Source: RGIG4034 sp045628945
GTDB lineage: Bacteria > Bacillota > Clostridia > Lachnospirales > Lachnospiraceae
Assembly (NCBI GenBank): GCA_045628945.1
Contig: JAZQQG010000039.1
Location: forward strand, 49,960 to 113,959
Length of the DNA stretch: 64,000 bases
Reading direction: 5' to 3'
The notes beneath the pieces are model-generated. The model worked only from the letters and a program-made list of their open reading frames with translations. It was not told the origin of the DNA and searched no databases. Shown one piece after another: positions 52,261 through 60,695 of this stretch; within the stretch, counting starts at the first letter, position 1; each line of letters begins with the position of its first letter. The position numbers were made by a program, and so were the translations under genes.

Positions 52261-53016
52261 ATGGAAGAAAAGGAATGGACCAAAGAGCGTCTCGAAGAGC
52301 TGGCCAGACGCAGCTATGATAGCGGACGCTTTACATTTACAACTTTTTTATCGATGGCGGAGCTGTCCGATTTCTATGAAATCGAGCACTCTCTTCATTA
52401 TGCAGGCCCGAAGGTCTGGGGCGGCAGTGAGGCAGCGGAACGTGCCGTGATTCGTTTTGGCGATCCGGAGAGTATGGGCTACGAAGAGGAGTTCCCGATT
52501 GCGATATTGGAGATCACACCCCTTGCGGACAAGTTCGCAGATGACCTGTCTCACAGGGATTTTCTCGGTGCCTTGATGAACCTCGGAATCAATCGCAATA
52601 CCCTTGGCGACATTTTTGTTCGCGATAAGCATGCGTATCTGTTCTGTCGCGATACGATGGTGGATTATATCCGGGAAAATCTGACTCGCGTACGCCATAC
52701 GACAGTACAGGTCAGACCGCTTGAAAACATCGAGGAACTACCAAAACCGGTGATTCGCGAGCAGACGGTGCAGATGCAATCCCTCCGTATCGATGCCGTA
52801 ATTGCCAAAGCATATAATATGTCCCGCCAGACTTCCCTGGAACTGTTTCCGCGCGGACTTGTATTTCTGAACGGAAGAATCTGCACGGAGAACTCCAAAT
52901 CCGTCAAAACCGGTGACGTAATCAGTGTACGCGGCTACGGGAAGATGGTTCTTGCCGAAGTCGGTGGCCTCAGTAAAAAAGGAAAACTGAACGTAGTGAT
53001 CGGCATTTATGTGTGA
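52261..53016 (+). CDS. S4-domain RNA-binding protein (YlmH type)
   Basis: A 251-aa protein. The N-terminal about 170 residues form the YlmH alpha/beta part (ILEITPLADKFADDLSHRDFLGALMNLGI, split as shorter pieces ADDLSHRDFLGAL and GDIFVRDKHAYLF). The C-terminal S4 domain has QSLRIDAVIAKAYNMSR and GRICTENSKSVKTGDVISV. Bacillus YlmH has been reported to act in ribosome quality control, binding peptidyl-tRNA on 50S subunits. It starts 13 nt after the GTPase-NYN gene, supporting a shared translation role. Confidence 0.88.
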   Translation: MEEKEWTKERLEELARRSYDSGRFTFTTFLSMAELSDFYEIEHSLHYAGPKVWGGSEAAERAVIRFGDPESMGYEEEFPIAILEITPLADKFADDLSHRDFLGALMNLGINRNTLGDIFVRDKHAYLFCRDTMVDYIRENLTRVRHTTVQVRPLENIEELPKPVIREQTVQMQSLRIDAVIAKAYNMSRQTSLELFPRGLVFLNGRICTENSKSVKTGDVISVRGYGKMVLAEVGGLSKKGKLNVVIGIYV

Positions 53017-53033
53017 CGGGTTGGAGGAATGAG

Positions 53034-53091
53034 GCAGCATTTTCTGCCGTTCGTTAGGTTATACATACCGTTCGTTAGGTTATCATTGAAA
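53034..53091. repeat. CGTTCGTTAGG repeat element (two copies)
   Basis: GCAGCATTTTCTGCCGTTCG (start of a 25-nt unit, 53034-53058) is exactly repeated at 53767-53791. A second partial copy CCGTTCGTTAGGTTAT is at 53068-53083. It marks the left border of the AT-rich region. Confidence 0.65.
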
Positions 53092-53139
53092 AGCGCCTCT
53101 CATTTTTTTAAAATATTGGCAAGAAAGGAGGTGCCTAAT

Positions 53140-53163
53140 ATGGGAACCATTATCGATTTGTGA
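53140..53163 (+). CDS. Mini-ORF with very strong ribosome binding site
   Basis: AAAGGAGGTG lies 6 nt before ATG 53140; the ORF has 7 codons (MGTIIDL) and a TGA. It lies 74 nt before the lipoprotein gene. It may be a leader peptide, a decayed gene start, or chance. Confidence 0.3.
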   Translation: MGTIIDL

Positions 53164-53237
53164 GATGACATTATTCGGTGAATTGTAAGAGGAAAAAGTA
53201 ACGAAATAAGGATTAAACATTTTAAGGGGAGAAAAAG

Positions 53238-53630
53238 ATGAAAAAGAAAACAAAAGTAATCTATGCATTGTTAATTATGACATTGGTAATGACATGTGGT
53301 TGCTCTAAGTCAGATAATTCTAAAAAAGGAGTTACAGTCCTTACAAGCGATGAAGGGACGATAAGCTTATCTCAAAGGAGTGATGAAGAGCTGAAGGAAG
53401 CAATTGTAGAATATCAGCAGGAAGTATTGGCAAGAGACTTGGAGGATGGATACGGTCTTATTGTAACGAAGGTATTGATTCAACCCGAGACGAATACCGT
53501 AACGGTTGAGGTTCAGGACAAAATCGAACAATATGATGAAGAACAGCAGGAATCCATTCGTCAATGGATTATGACGATGATGAATTATGAAGAGGAGTCC
53601 GGTACTGTTAATATTATGTGGGGAGAATAA
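53238..53630 (+). CDS. Small lipoprotein
   Basis: 130 aa with a lipobox (TCGC). The short ectodomain is highly charged (DEELKEAIVEYQQEVLARD) with a beta-hairpin-like middle. No family recognised. GGGGAGAAAAAG precedes the ATG. A terminator follows. Confidence 0.65.
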   Translation: MKKKTKVIYALLIMTLVMTCGCSKSDNSKKGVTVLTSDEGTISLSQRSDEELKEAIVEYQQEVLARDLEDGYGLIVTKVLIQPETNTVTVEVQDKIEQYDEEQQESIRQWIMTMMNYEEESGTVNIMWGE

Positions 53631-53700
53631 TCATCTTGGCCCATAGCTATATGCAGTGCCAAGTATCTGAAATATTGAAAAAATCATTATAAATCTGCAA

Positions 53701-53735
53701 GGGGGTACCGTCATTTCACACGGTCCCCCCTTTTT
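53701..53735 (+). terminator. Intrinsic terminator after the small lipoprotein gene
   Basis: GGGGGTACCG (53701-53710) pairs with CGGTCCCCC (from 53721), followed by TTTTT. Confidence 0.85.
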
Positions 53736-53756
53736 AGGATTGAAATCGCCAATATT

Positions 53757-53793
53757 GTTGAACGATGCAGCATTTTCTGCCGTTCGTTAGGGT
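53757..53793. repeat. GAACGATGCA hairpin repeat
   Basis: GAACGATGCAG CATTTT CTGCCGTTCGTT forms a hairpin (GAACG/CGTTC and GCAG/CTGC). It shares a 25-nt exact unit with 53034-53058 and touches the first operator copy of the Fic-like gene. Confidence 0.7.
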
Positions 53794-53894
53794 GATTTTG
53801 TAAGAAAAACATATGAATAAATCACCCTAAATTCTAATGCTTTATTGAAATTAGGGTGAAAATGTGAGATTATATAATAGCAAAATCACCCTAA
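53787..53894 (+). promoter_or_regulatory. Four-copy TTAGGGTGA operator and promoter of the Fic-like gene
   Basis: TTAGGGTGA(T/A) occurs at 53787-53796 and 53851-53860 and its complement ATCACCCTAA at 53821-53830 and 53885-53894, alternating in orientation. TATAAT (53873-53878) lies between the third and fourth copies. This looks like an autoregulated promoter with cooperative binding. Confidence 0.6.
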
Positions 53895-53908
53895 ATGGAG
53901 GTGGAAGA

Positions 53909-54844
53909 ATGGGAAATATAACAGAAATTCAAAAATTATTAAATGAGAAAGCTGATTTACAGGCTCAAATAAATATTTCTGTTTTTGATGGAAGTATTGA
54001 GATTAAAACAGTGAATGAACAGAAGTACATTTATGTTAGAAAAAGAGTGGCTGGAAAATACAAATCTAATTATATAGATAAGTATTCCGAGGAACTTTAT
54101 GCTTTAGCAATAAATCAAGCTCAACAAATAAGAGAAATCAAAAAGCAGTTACGAAAAATAGAAAAGGAACTCGCTACTCTTGGCTATACAGAAAGCGAAT
54201 TATCACCAAGGGTAAAGCTTAATATTGATTTTGCAAGAGCAAATGTCAAAAGTATGATTTATGATCAAGCTGTATTGGAAGGGGTATCTACTACATTTCC
54301 GCAGACAGAAACAATTTTGGAAAACGGAGTGGTTAATGGAGTAAAAGCAACCGATGTCCAAAAAATTTTAAATTTAAAACATGCATGGGAGTTTATTGTG
54401 GACCCAGATGTAGTTGCATCTCCTTGTAATTACTATATGGTAAGTCATATAGCACGTTTGGTAAATGAAAGTTTCTATGAAAATGGAGGTTCTGTTCGAA
54501 GAGTTCCGGTTACTATTGGTGGATCAAGCTACGTGCCACCTATTCCAAATGAGTTAGAGGTAAAAGAGAGAATAAATGAGATCATAAATTCAGGTAAGGA
54601 AGACATTGACATTGCAATTGAACTTACGCTCTATTGTATGAAGACTCAGATTTTTATTGATGGAAATAAGAGAGCTTCTATTATTTTTGCTAATCATTTT
54701 ATGATTGGAAAGGGAATTGGATTGTTAGTAGTGCCTGAAAGTATGGTGCCTGAATTTAAGAATCTTCTTGTAGCTTATTATGAAGGCAGAAACGAAGATG
54801 AAATAAAGGAGTTTTTAAAAGGCAAATGCTGGCGTAAGTTTTAG
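53909..54844 (+). CDS. Fic-fold protein with altered active site
   Basis: 311 aa. N-terminal coiled coil (about 1-100, QQIREIKKQLRKIEKEL), then a Fic core with the motif TQIFIDGNKRAS. The usual catalytic His of HxFxDGN is Gln247, while Asp, Gly, Asn and Arg remain. TILENG may be a remnant of the inhibitory motif. Without the His, AMP transfer is unlikely; binding, phosphotransfer or a regulatory role are alternatives. ATG 53909 has GGAGGTGG upstream. Four operator-like repeats precede it. Confidence 0.8.
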   Translation: MGNITEIQKLLNEKADLQAQINISVFDGSIEIKTVNEQKYIYVRKRVAGKYKSNYIDKYSEELYALAINQAQQIREIKKQLRKIEKELATLGYTESELSPRVKLNIDFARANVKSMIYDQAVLEGVSTTFPQTETILENGVVNGVKATDVQKILNLKHAWEFIVDPDVVASPCNYYMVSHIARLVNESFYENGGSVRRVPVTIGGSSYVPPIPNELEVKERINEIINSGKEDIDIAIELTLYCMKTQIFIDGNKRASIIFANHFMIGKGIGLLVVPESMVPEFKNLLVAYYEGRNEDEIKEFLKGKCWRKF

Positions 54845-54991
54845 CATAGATTGGAGAGAAATCTGAATATTTAGTAAGCCTGAGAATCATACATGATCCA
54901 CGCTTAACAGAAATACTTGGGGTGCAAGTTTGACGTTATTTACAAGGATAAGGATGTATGTGATAATATTTCAAAAGAAAGGGGGAATACT

Positions 54992-55954
54992 ATGTATAAG
55001 AAAGTTATACTATTAATAACTTTAATTACCTTTTCGTTATCTTCTGTTGCTTGTGAAACGCAACAAAATGAAAGTAAGCCGGCAGAGAATTCACAGGTTA
55101 CTTCTAACTATATCATTGACAATGATTCATACTTTGAACCAGAAGAAGACAATCCATATTCAATAACAACCAATAGAGATAATGCAAAATATTATCAAAG
55201 AAAAGATTTTGAATATGTGGGAAAAGATAAAAATTCTTCTTTCAAGGAATATATTGATTATATAATTTCCTTTAAAAATAAAGATATTGAAATGCCTATA
55301 AAAGACGACTATACATTAGAAGAATTAGAAGAAGAAATCTTAAGGACTTCTGTTCAGGTAAAAGTAAAATGGGTACCATCGTATGATCAAGATTCTTATA
55401 GATATAACAATGCCAAAGGTAATATTTACGATATTGACGATCAATATATATACATTATAACCTGCCAACATACATTTGAAGAGTGTGTTGCGGAAGATTG
55501 GCAAAATTATCTAAATCTAAACATAACTTTTTATGGTGGGGAAAGCATTGATATTTCGAGAGATTGTTTAGCAAATAAAGAGTATGAAAAAAATGATTTT
55601 CAAATGATTTGTATCGAGAAAGAAATGCTTTCTGACAGTACATTGGAACAATTAAAGTCTATCAATTTAACGAATTATTTTTATATTGATATAACAGACC
55701 TTTCTAGTTATGATATTTATCACATCGATAATGACCTAAAATTGTCATATGATGGTCATTTAGTTGAAAGAGATGGTGTGGTTTTATTAGATAAAAACAC
55801 TGTAACTACTGATTTTGGTAACTCGGGTGGCGGTCTTTTTTTACAAGACGGAACGTACCTATGTTATGTAATACAACAAGATGTTTTAAAAATAAATGTA
55901 ATAAAATATATATATTACCTACTTATACACGCAAATAGTGAATATTTTTCATAG
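54992..55954 (+). CDS. Exported trypsin-like protein (lipoprotein)
   Basis: 320 aa. Signal peptide with possible lipobox SVAC; acidic, low-complexity N-terminal stretch. A serine-protease-like domain follows: His in IITCQHTF, Asp in EKNDFQMI, Ser in GNSGGGL. The fold is divergent, so activity is uncertain. GGGGGAA precedes ATG 54992. The bidirectional terminator at 55961 separates it from the convergent large protease-like gene. Confidence 0.75.
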   Translation: MYKKVILLITLITFSLSSVACETQQNESKPAENSQVTSNYIIDNDSYFEPEEDNPYSITTNRDNAKYYQRKDFEYVGKDKNSSFKEYIDYIISFKNKDIEMPIKDDYTLEELEEEILRTSVQVKVKWVPSYDQDSYRYNNAKGNIYDIDDQYIYIITCQHTFEECVAEDWQNYLNLNITFYGGESIDISRDCLANKEYEKNDFQMICIEKEMLSDSTLEQLKSINLTNYFYIDITDLSSYDIYHIDNDLKLSYDGHLVERDGVVLLDKNTVTTDFGNSGGGLFLQDGTYLCYVIQQDVLKINVIKYIYYLLIHANSEYFS

Positions 55955-55960
55955 TATAGA

Positions 55961-55993
55961 AAACTCTGCTTAGGATATAAGCAGAGTTTTTTT
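55961..55993. terminator. Bidirectional intrinsic terminator
   Basis: AAACTCTGCTTA (55961-55972) pairs with TAAGCAGAGTTT (55978-55989), a 12-bp perfect stem followed by TTTT on the plus strand; it lies between convergent genes. Confidence 0.88.
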
Positions 55994-56028
55994 GTTTGTA
56001 TGATTGCAATTTTGATGTATTCCAAACA

Positions 56029-57669
56029 TCATTCAAATTCTATTGTATCTACTAATGCTTTAATAGCAGATAAAGGCACATTTTCACCCAAATAAATCTT
56101 TTTTGCGGGATAAGAGAAAACTCCACGACATACCCCAACTAAAAATCCATTAGAATTAAATACAGGAGACCCGCTTTGTCCGGGCTTAGATGCTTTGCTT
56201 GCCATAAGGTAGTGATAGTTATGCTTATAAGTATAATCTTCTATCGTATTTACATCAAAATATACAATCGAACCTATTGTTGATATATCTTTTAATGTTT
56301 GAAAACTTTTGTATCCAAATGCTTGTGAATTTACCACAACTTTATCACCAATGTTCATTTTTTCATACAGATCCAAATCAACTAAAACTTCTTTATAGGT
56401 TAACAAATCAGATAATTTAAATTCTGATACTGGTATCTTTCCAATTTCAAGGTCGTCGGTAGGACTTTTTATAATAGTTATTTTTGGTAAATCAACAATT
56501 GTTATGTGCCCCCTATAATCAACAAAATGAGTTAAGCTGTATTTCTTAAAATCACAATGTATTGCAGTCATAAAGTATATATAATTTTCAGTTATTCTAA
56601 AAATTAAACCCTCTGCACCCCAAGCATTTTTATCTTTTATTCCAAAAGAAGCATATTGTGTATAATCAATAACCGCTTTCATATCGGTATTGTCAATCAA
56701 AGGTTCATATTTAAAGTATCCACTATCAACTAATAGTTTTAAGTTTTCAGGTGTATTGTCAAAACCAAATGAATTTTTCTTGAATTTTCCTACTCTTATT
56801 GTAATTGTTTCATTTTTTGTTAATCCTGTTTCATCAGAAACAGAATAAGTTATATGATAATCTTTTGGAATAGAAGCATCATATCCATCATCATCAAGAA
56901 CAACAATATTATTAGTTATATCGTTACCATCTCTATCATAAGCGAAAACAAAATCAAGTAACTTGAATTTTTCGTTTAACATATATTGCCTATCATTTAA
57001 CAGAACAAAATGTGGCGGGTCTAACACTTCTATTGATACATTTTCATTTGTATTATTACCAAAAACATCACTTACTTCAAAACTAAATGTGTAAGTATTT
57101 TGTGTTTCAAAAGAAAATTCATTATTTTCAAAAATATATGAATTGCCATCATGATCAGTACAAGACACTAATAAAATATCGCTGACTTCTGATAAATCTT
57201 CAACAATAGCCTTTTCTAAAAATTCTTCAATAATAGAATAAGTGCTATTCGTTCCATAGACCTTATTAACTTCATTAAATAAAAATGTAGGGGCCGTTGT
57301 GTCTACTATATGAATCGTGTATGAATACTTCCGTTTATCAACGGTACAAAAGATGGTATAATCGCCTACAACATTTTCATCTACATTCGATGTGTCCAGA
57401 AAAGCCTTGTTATACATGTAATCAGAGGTAGAAATATAGTCTTTTAAGTCAGGACTGATATTTACTTCGCCTAATTCAAATGTTTGTTCAAAAAATAACT
57501 GTTCAACCGATGTATCGGCTATCGTTTCTTTCTTTTCTTCTTTAACAATATTTCCGGCATTATTATCTGATTTATTATTATCTGCTTTGTAACATAATCC
57601 AAAGCCAATAAATCCTATAATTAAAATGATCGGTAATATAATTAGTAGAATTTTTGCTTTCTTTTTCAT
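56029..57669 (-). CDS. Anchored protein with Ig-like repeats and a trypsin-like domain
   Basis: 546 aa. N-terminal membrane helix (ILLIILPIILIIGFIGFGL), then two to three Ig/cadherin-like repeats (about 85-290; YTFSFEVSDVFGN, ITYSVSDETGLTKNETITI) and a C-terminal serine-protease domain (about 315-545): His in FMTAIHCD, Asp near SPTDDLEIGKI, Ser in GQSGSPVF. It is displayed on the surface. ATG at 57669 has GAGGTG upstream. Its relation to the 54.99-kb and 19.39-kb proteins suggests repeated recruitment of exported proteases. Confidence 0.8.
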   Translation of the reverse strand: MKKKAKILLIILPIILIIGFIGFGLCYKADNNKSDNNAGNIVKEEKKETIADTSVEQLFFEQTFELGEVNISPDLKDYISTSDYMYNKAFLDTSNVDENVVGDYTIFCTVDKRKYSYTIHIVDTTAPTFLFNEVNKVYGTNSTYSIIEEFLEKAIVEDLSEVSDILLVSCTDHDGNSYIFENNEFSFETQNTYTFSFEVSDVFGNNTNENVSIEVLDPPHFVLLNDRQYMLNEKFKLLDFVFAYDRDGNDITNNIVVLDDDGYDASIPKDYHITYSVSDETGLTKNETITIRVGKFKKNSFGFDNTPENLKLLVDSGYFKYEPLIDNTDMKAVIDYTQYASFGIKDKNAWGAEGLIFRITENYIYFMTAIHCDFKKYSLTHFVDYRGHITIVDLPKITIIKSPTDDLEIGKIPVSEFKLSDLLTYKEVLVDLDLYEKMNIGDKVVVNSQAFGYKSFQTLKDISTIGSIVYFDVNTIEDYTYKHNYHYLMASKASKPGQSGSPVFNSNGFLVGVCRGVFSYPAKKIYLGENVPLSAIKALVDTIEFE

Positions 57670-57701
57670 AAAAAGCACCTCATTTTGAAGCCATATTTTA
57701 C

Positions 57702-57739
57702 AGTGGATCGATGCACTATTTGGGGGCGAGTCGTTCAGG
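57702..57739. repeat. GATGCA hairpin repeat variant
   Basis: GATCGATGCACTATTTGGGGGCGAGTCGTTCAGG, in shorter pieces GATCGATGCACTATTTGG and GCGAGTCGTTCAGG, between two minus-strand genes; it ends at the stop of the ATPase gene. Same family as 59155 and 60696. Confidence 0.6.
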
Positions 57740-58993
57740 TTAAAATTCTAGACTATCCGCATTAAGAAGGAAATACTTCATGCCCATAATCACAAAGCCC
57801 TCATCGTTTCTCCAAGGTTTCTTGGTTCCATTTACAATAACAATCTTCTTGAATGAATCCGGAATATTTCTGAGCGAATTAAATTCCTGTGCCTGTTTCT
57901 CCTCTGATGACATATCATAAGCCACCTGAATGTAATATCTCTGACTACCTTGATTCACTACAAAATCAACCTCTAATTGCTTTCGAGTGGTTTTTCCCGC
58001 TCCATCTTTTCCAAATATCTCTATGATACCAACGTCGACATTGTATCCTCGTATAAGCAGTTCATTATAGACAATATTCTCCATAATATGTGTGGTTTCT
58101 TGTTGTCTAAAGTTCAATCTGGCATTTCTAAGTCCTATATCCGTAAAGAAATATTTCAGATTTGCACCGACATACTTTCTACCCTTAATATCATATCGGC
58201 TTGCTTTAGAAATCAGAAAGCTCTGTGCCAAATAGTCAATATGATTTGAAATGGTTTTATTACTATACGTAATCCCCCTCTCGGACTTAAATGTGTTTGA
58301 TATTTTTGTTGGATTCGTTGGTGCACCTATTGCAGAGGCGAGGACGTCGATCAATGTATTAATTTCATCAACATTTTGAAGCTTATTACGATCCACCACA
58401 TCCTTAATATAAACATTAGCAAAAATATTTTTTAAATATTCTGCTTTCTGTCGTTCCAAAGAAAATTGTGTTACTTGAGGCAGTCCACCATATATCAAAT
58501 ATTCATTCCATGCATCATCATAATCTCCGTCATAAGCAGCATAGAACTCTGCAAAAGACAATGGATAGATCCTAATTTCATCACCTCTGCCCCTGAATTC
58601 GGTTATCACATCACTGGATAAAAACTTTGAATTACTTCCGGTAACATATACATCAATGTTTTTTATACGGAGCATACTATTCAATACCTCTTCAAACCGA
58701 GGCATAAAGTGAACCTCATGCAAAAGAAGATAATACTTCCCGTCATCCTTTATTCTTTCTTTTATATATTGATAACATATCTTTGGATCTCTAAGTTCTT
58801 CACTTTCAATATCGTCCAAAGCAATTTCTATAATATGATCAGCATCTATACCACTTTCTAATAAGTACTTTTTAAACAAGACAAATAACAAAAATGATTT
58901 TCCACATCTTCTTATACCTGTAATAATTTTTATCATTCCGTTATCTCTTCGAATCTTTAATTGTTCTAAATAGGCATCTCTCTTGATTTCCAT
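57740..58993 (-). CDS. AAA ATPase with DUF4143 domain
   Basis: 417 aa. Walker A GIRRCGKS and sensor GSNSKFLSSD are present. The Walker B region reads YYLLLHEVHF, where the usual Asp of LDEI is His. The DUF4143 C-terminal domain (about 190-400) contains KDVVDRN and a PD-(D/E)xK-like QLEVDFVV. These ATPases are frequent in accessory DNA; the function is unknown. Confidence 0.85.
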   Translation of the reverse strand: MEIKRDAYLEQLKIRRDNGMIKIITGIRRCGKSFLLFVLFKKYLLESGIDADHIIEIALDDIESEELRDPKICYQYIKERIKDDGKYYLLLHEVHFMPRFEEVLNSMLRIKNIDVYVTGSNSKFLSSDVITEFRGRGDEIRIYPLSFAEFYAAYDGDYDDAWNEYLIYGGLPQVTQFSLERQKAEYLKNIFANVYIKDVVDRNKLQNVDEINTLIDVLASAIGAPTNPTKISNTFKSERGITYSNKTISNHIDYLAQSFLISKASRYDIKGRKYVGANLKYFFTDIGLRNARLNFRQQETTHIMENIVYNELLIRGYNVDVGIIEIFGKDGAGKTTRKQLEVDFVVNQGSQRYYIQVAYDMSSEEKQAQEFNSLRNIPDSFKKIVIVNGTKKPWRNDEGFVIMGMKYFLLNADSLEF

Positions 58994-59154
58994 TATTCAC
59001 TCCCTGTTTTTGTGTGTTCCACATTTTTGGGTAATCATATTGTATAGCTACGATATTTGTAATTCAATAGTTATTTTATCTTTCATTATTATTTTTGGTG
59101 TATGGACATTCTCGATACTAAAGTAAAGGAAATCGAGAACGCATCGGATCCTGC

Positions 59155-59193
59155 GTTGAACGATGCACCATTTGGGGCGGGTCGTTCAGGCTG
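59155..59193. repeat. GAACGATGCACC hairpin repeat
   Basis: GTTGAACGATGCACCATTTG followed by GGGCGGGTCGTTCAGGCTG; GAACGA pairs with TCGTTC. It lies upstream of the AbiEi promoter region. The 58994-59154 stretch holds no other clear feature. Confidence 0.7.
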
Positions 59194-59237
59194 AAGGCGG
59201 TGGTCGTTCCCAAATAAATAAAAACTTTTTCAAAGTG

Positions 59238-59305
59238 TTCTTTAATATCATAAAATTAAAGAATAGTATTTACATATGTTCTTTTGAATGATAAAATTAA
59301 AGAAC
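59238..59305 (+). promoter_or_regulatory. Two inverted repeats, candidate AbiEi operator
   Basis: Repeat 1: TTCTTTAAT/ATTAAAGAA (59238-59263). Repeat 2: GTTCTTT/AAAGAAC (59278-59305). Both lie just before abiEi. AbiEi antitoxins are known to repress their own operon by binding inverted repeats. Confidence 0.65.
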
Positions 59306-59330
59306 GTTTTGAGAAAGGCGGGTGATAGAT

Positions 59331-59930
59331 ATGGATTATTATATTGATCATCTTAAGTTACTTATTGAACAAAATGGTGGAATTGTTTCTGCACAGGATA
59401 TTCAAACTGCAGGAATAGACAGGGCTTTGATTTATGACAGTCTGGCTAAAGGAATTATTTTGAAAGAATCTCATGGAAATTATATATTAGCTGATGATAA
59501 ACCTGATGAGTTTAGAATTATTCAGAGTAGATCAGAGAAGCTTATTTTCTCGCATGGAACAGCGCTATTTTTACATGGGATGTCTGATCGTGTCCCTCAT
59601 AAGTTGGATATAACTGTTCCACAGGGTGACAATGTATCGAGGATAAAGAAAAGCTATGAGCATACTAAGTTTCATTATTGCAAAAAAGAATTATGGGATT
59701 TGGGAATTATTACAATAAAGACTCCTCAGGGCTATGATGTAAGAGCCTATGATTTAGAAAGGTGCATATGTGATTTAATCAGAGATAAAAAAGGCATTGA
59801 TGCACAGATTTATACGCAAGCATTGAAAGAGTACTTTGGTGGTAAGTGTAACCCAAGAAAAATCATTAAATATGCAAGACAGTTTAATTTGGAATCGAAA
59901 GTTAGGACGTATATGGAGGTGCTAGGATGA
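59331..59930 (+). CDS. AbiEi-type antitoxin/transcriptional regulator
   Basis: 199 aa. N-terminal winged helix (about 1-60; IVSAQDIQTAGIDRALIYDSL-like pieces IVSAQDIQTAGI and LKESHGNYILADD), then the AbiEi C-terminal domain (SHGTALFLHGMSDRVPHKLDI, split as SHGTALFLHGMSD and RVPHKLDITVPQG). It neutralises AbiEii and represses the operon. ATG 59331 follows AAAGGCGGGTG; it overlaps the toxin start by 4 nt (ATGA). The toxin gene is truncated. Confidence 0.85.
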   Translation: MDYYIDHLKLLIEQNGGIVSAQDIQTAGIDRALIYDSLAKGIILKESHGNYILADDKPDEFRIIQSRSEKLIFSHGTALFLHGMSDRVPHKLDITVPQGDNVSRIKKSYEHTKFHYCKKELWDLGIITIKTPQGYDVRAYDLERCICDLIRDKKGIDAQIYTQALKEYFGGKCNPRKIIKYARQFNLESKVRTYMEVLG

Positions 59931-60076
59931 AAGAGAGAACTCCAGAGCAGTTGAAAGGACAGATACGTAGTTTTGCAGGAAAACGCAATCTGCAATCGCA
60001 GGAAGTGTTGCAGATGTTTTTGCTGGAGCGTGTGTTGGATCATGCGTGTGTCCGTTTTTTGCTTTGCCCTTTATAG
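59927..60076 (+). pseudogene. AbiEii toxin gene, 3' truncated remnant
   Basis: The ATG overlaps the abiEi stop. The first about 36 codons (KERTPEQLKGQIRSFAGK, then QSQEVLQMFLLERVL) match the start of AbiEii nucleotidyltransferase toxins, but the catalytic region is missing: the frame diverges near 60036 and stops at 60076. The normal protein is about 280-300 aa. The antitoxin therefore has no toxin in the window. Confidence 0.75.
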
Positions 60077-60092
60077 CTTGAATTCTTGCACT

Positions 60093-60126
60093 AAAAAAGC
60101 ACCATGCATCCACTGCAAAGTGCTTT
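60093..60126 (-). terminator. Intrinsic terminator after the 60135-60359 gene
   Basis: AAAGCAC (60096-60102) pairs with GTGCTTT (60120-60126); on the minus strand TTTTTT follows. Confidence 0.7.
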
Positions 60127-60134
60127 CTAGTCAA

Positions 60135-60359
60135 TCATTGATTAAAAAAGGTTCTTTCCAAATTGATGTCAAGTCCCAATTCCTTCAAATCCTGATTCCT
60201 CGCTTTTAATTCATTTTTGATTGTGTCCAGGACTTCATAATATGCCAACTTCTTTCCTTTGTAAAAGTCATCTTTGGGATTTTCTTTTGCTTCAGCAACA
60301 GCATCATTCGCATTATCAATCACCCTTGAAAGAATGTATTTAATTGCTTCATCCATCAT
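60135..60359 (-). CDS. Small protein of unknown function
   Basis: 74 aa, mostly helical and acidic/basic mixed (MMDEAIKYILSRVIDN, DDFYKGKKLAYYEVLD). AGGGGTG precedes ATG 60359. Similar small proteins occur in integrated elements, but I do not know a family. It follows the small Cys-rich gene on the same strand. Confidence 0.55.
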   Translation of the reverse strand: MMDEAIKYILSRVIDNANDAVAEAKENPKDDFYKGKKLAYYEVLDTIKNELKARNQDLKELGLDINLERTFFNQ

Positions 60360-60396
60360 AATCACCCCTGTTCTTTCCTGCATCATTGCAAAGTGC

Positions 60397-60564
60397 TTAC
60401 TTTCCTTCTTCATACTTTATCCCATTGTTGCATTCTTCGGATTCATCAGCATTCTTTGCTTCAAGCGGAATCCCTTTAGGAAATGCTTCACAGCAAGAAC
60501 CTTTTATATCCGGATCATCAATATAATGTTTGCAAAAATCACATTTTGGTAAACTTAAACTCAT
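60397..60564 (-). CDS. Small cysteine-rich protein
   Basis: 55 aa with CDFCKHY, SCCEAFPKGIP and EECNNGI. The CxxC plus C.AFP.GIP pattern is a small widespread family often next to phage or toxin genes; function unknown. It overlaps the stop of the upstream remnant (ATGA). Confidence 0.6.
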   Translation of the reverse strand: MSLSLPKCDFCKHYIDDPDIKGSCCEAFPKGIPLEAKNADESEECNNGIKYEEGK

Positions 60565-60695
60565 TTTTTCCACTTTCCGAAGTAAGATTCCACCAAAATC
60601 TTCACGATAGGTGTAACTTCTTCATTGTTTCGTACTCTAACAAATGCTTCTGCAAGTTCTTTATTTCCCGATTGTTTATTGTCTGCATATCCTGA
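60561..60695 (-). pseudogene. 3' remnant of a larger gene (SGYA...AEAF C-terminus)
   Basis: An open frame of 44 codons without start (SGYADNKQSGNKELAEAFVR as first 20) ends at TGA 60561-60563. The Y-A-x-N-x-E-x-x-A-E-A-F pattern resembles the C-termini of phage minor-head or polymorphic-toxin metalloproteins. Its 5' side is cut exactly at the hairpin repeat 60696-60732. Confidence 0.5.
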
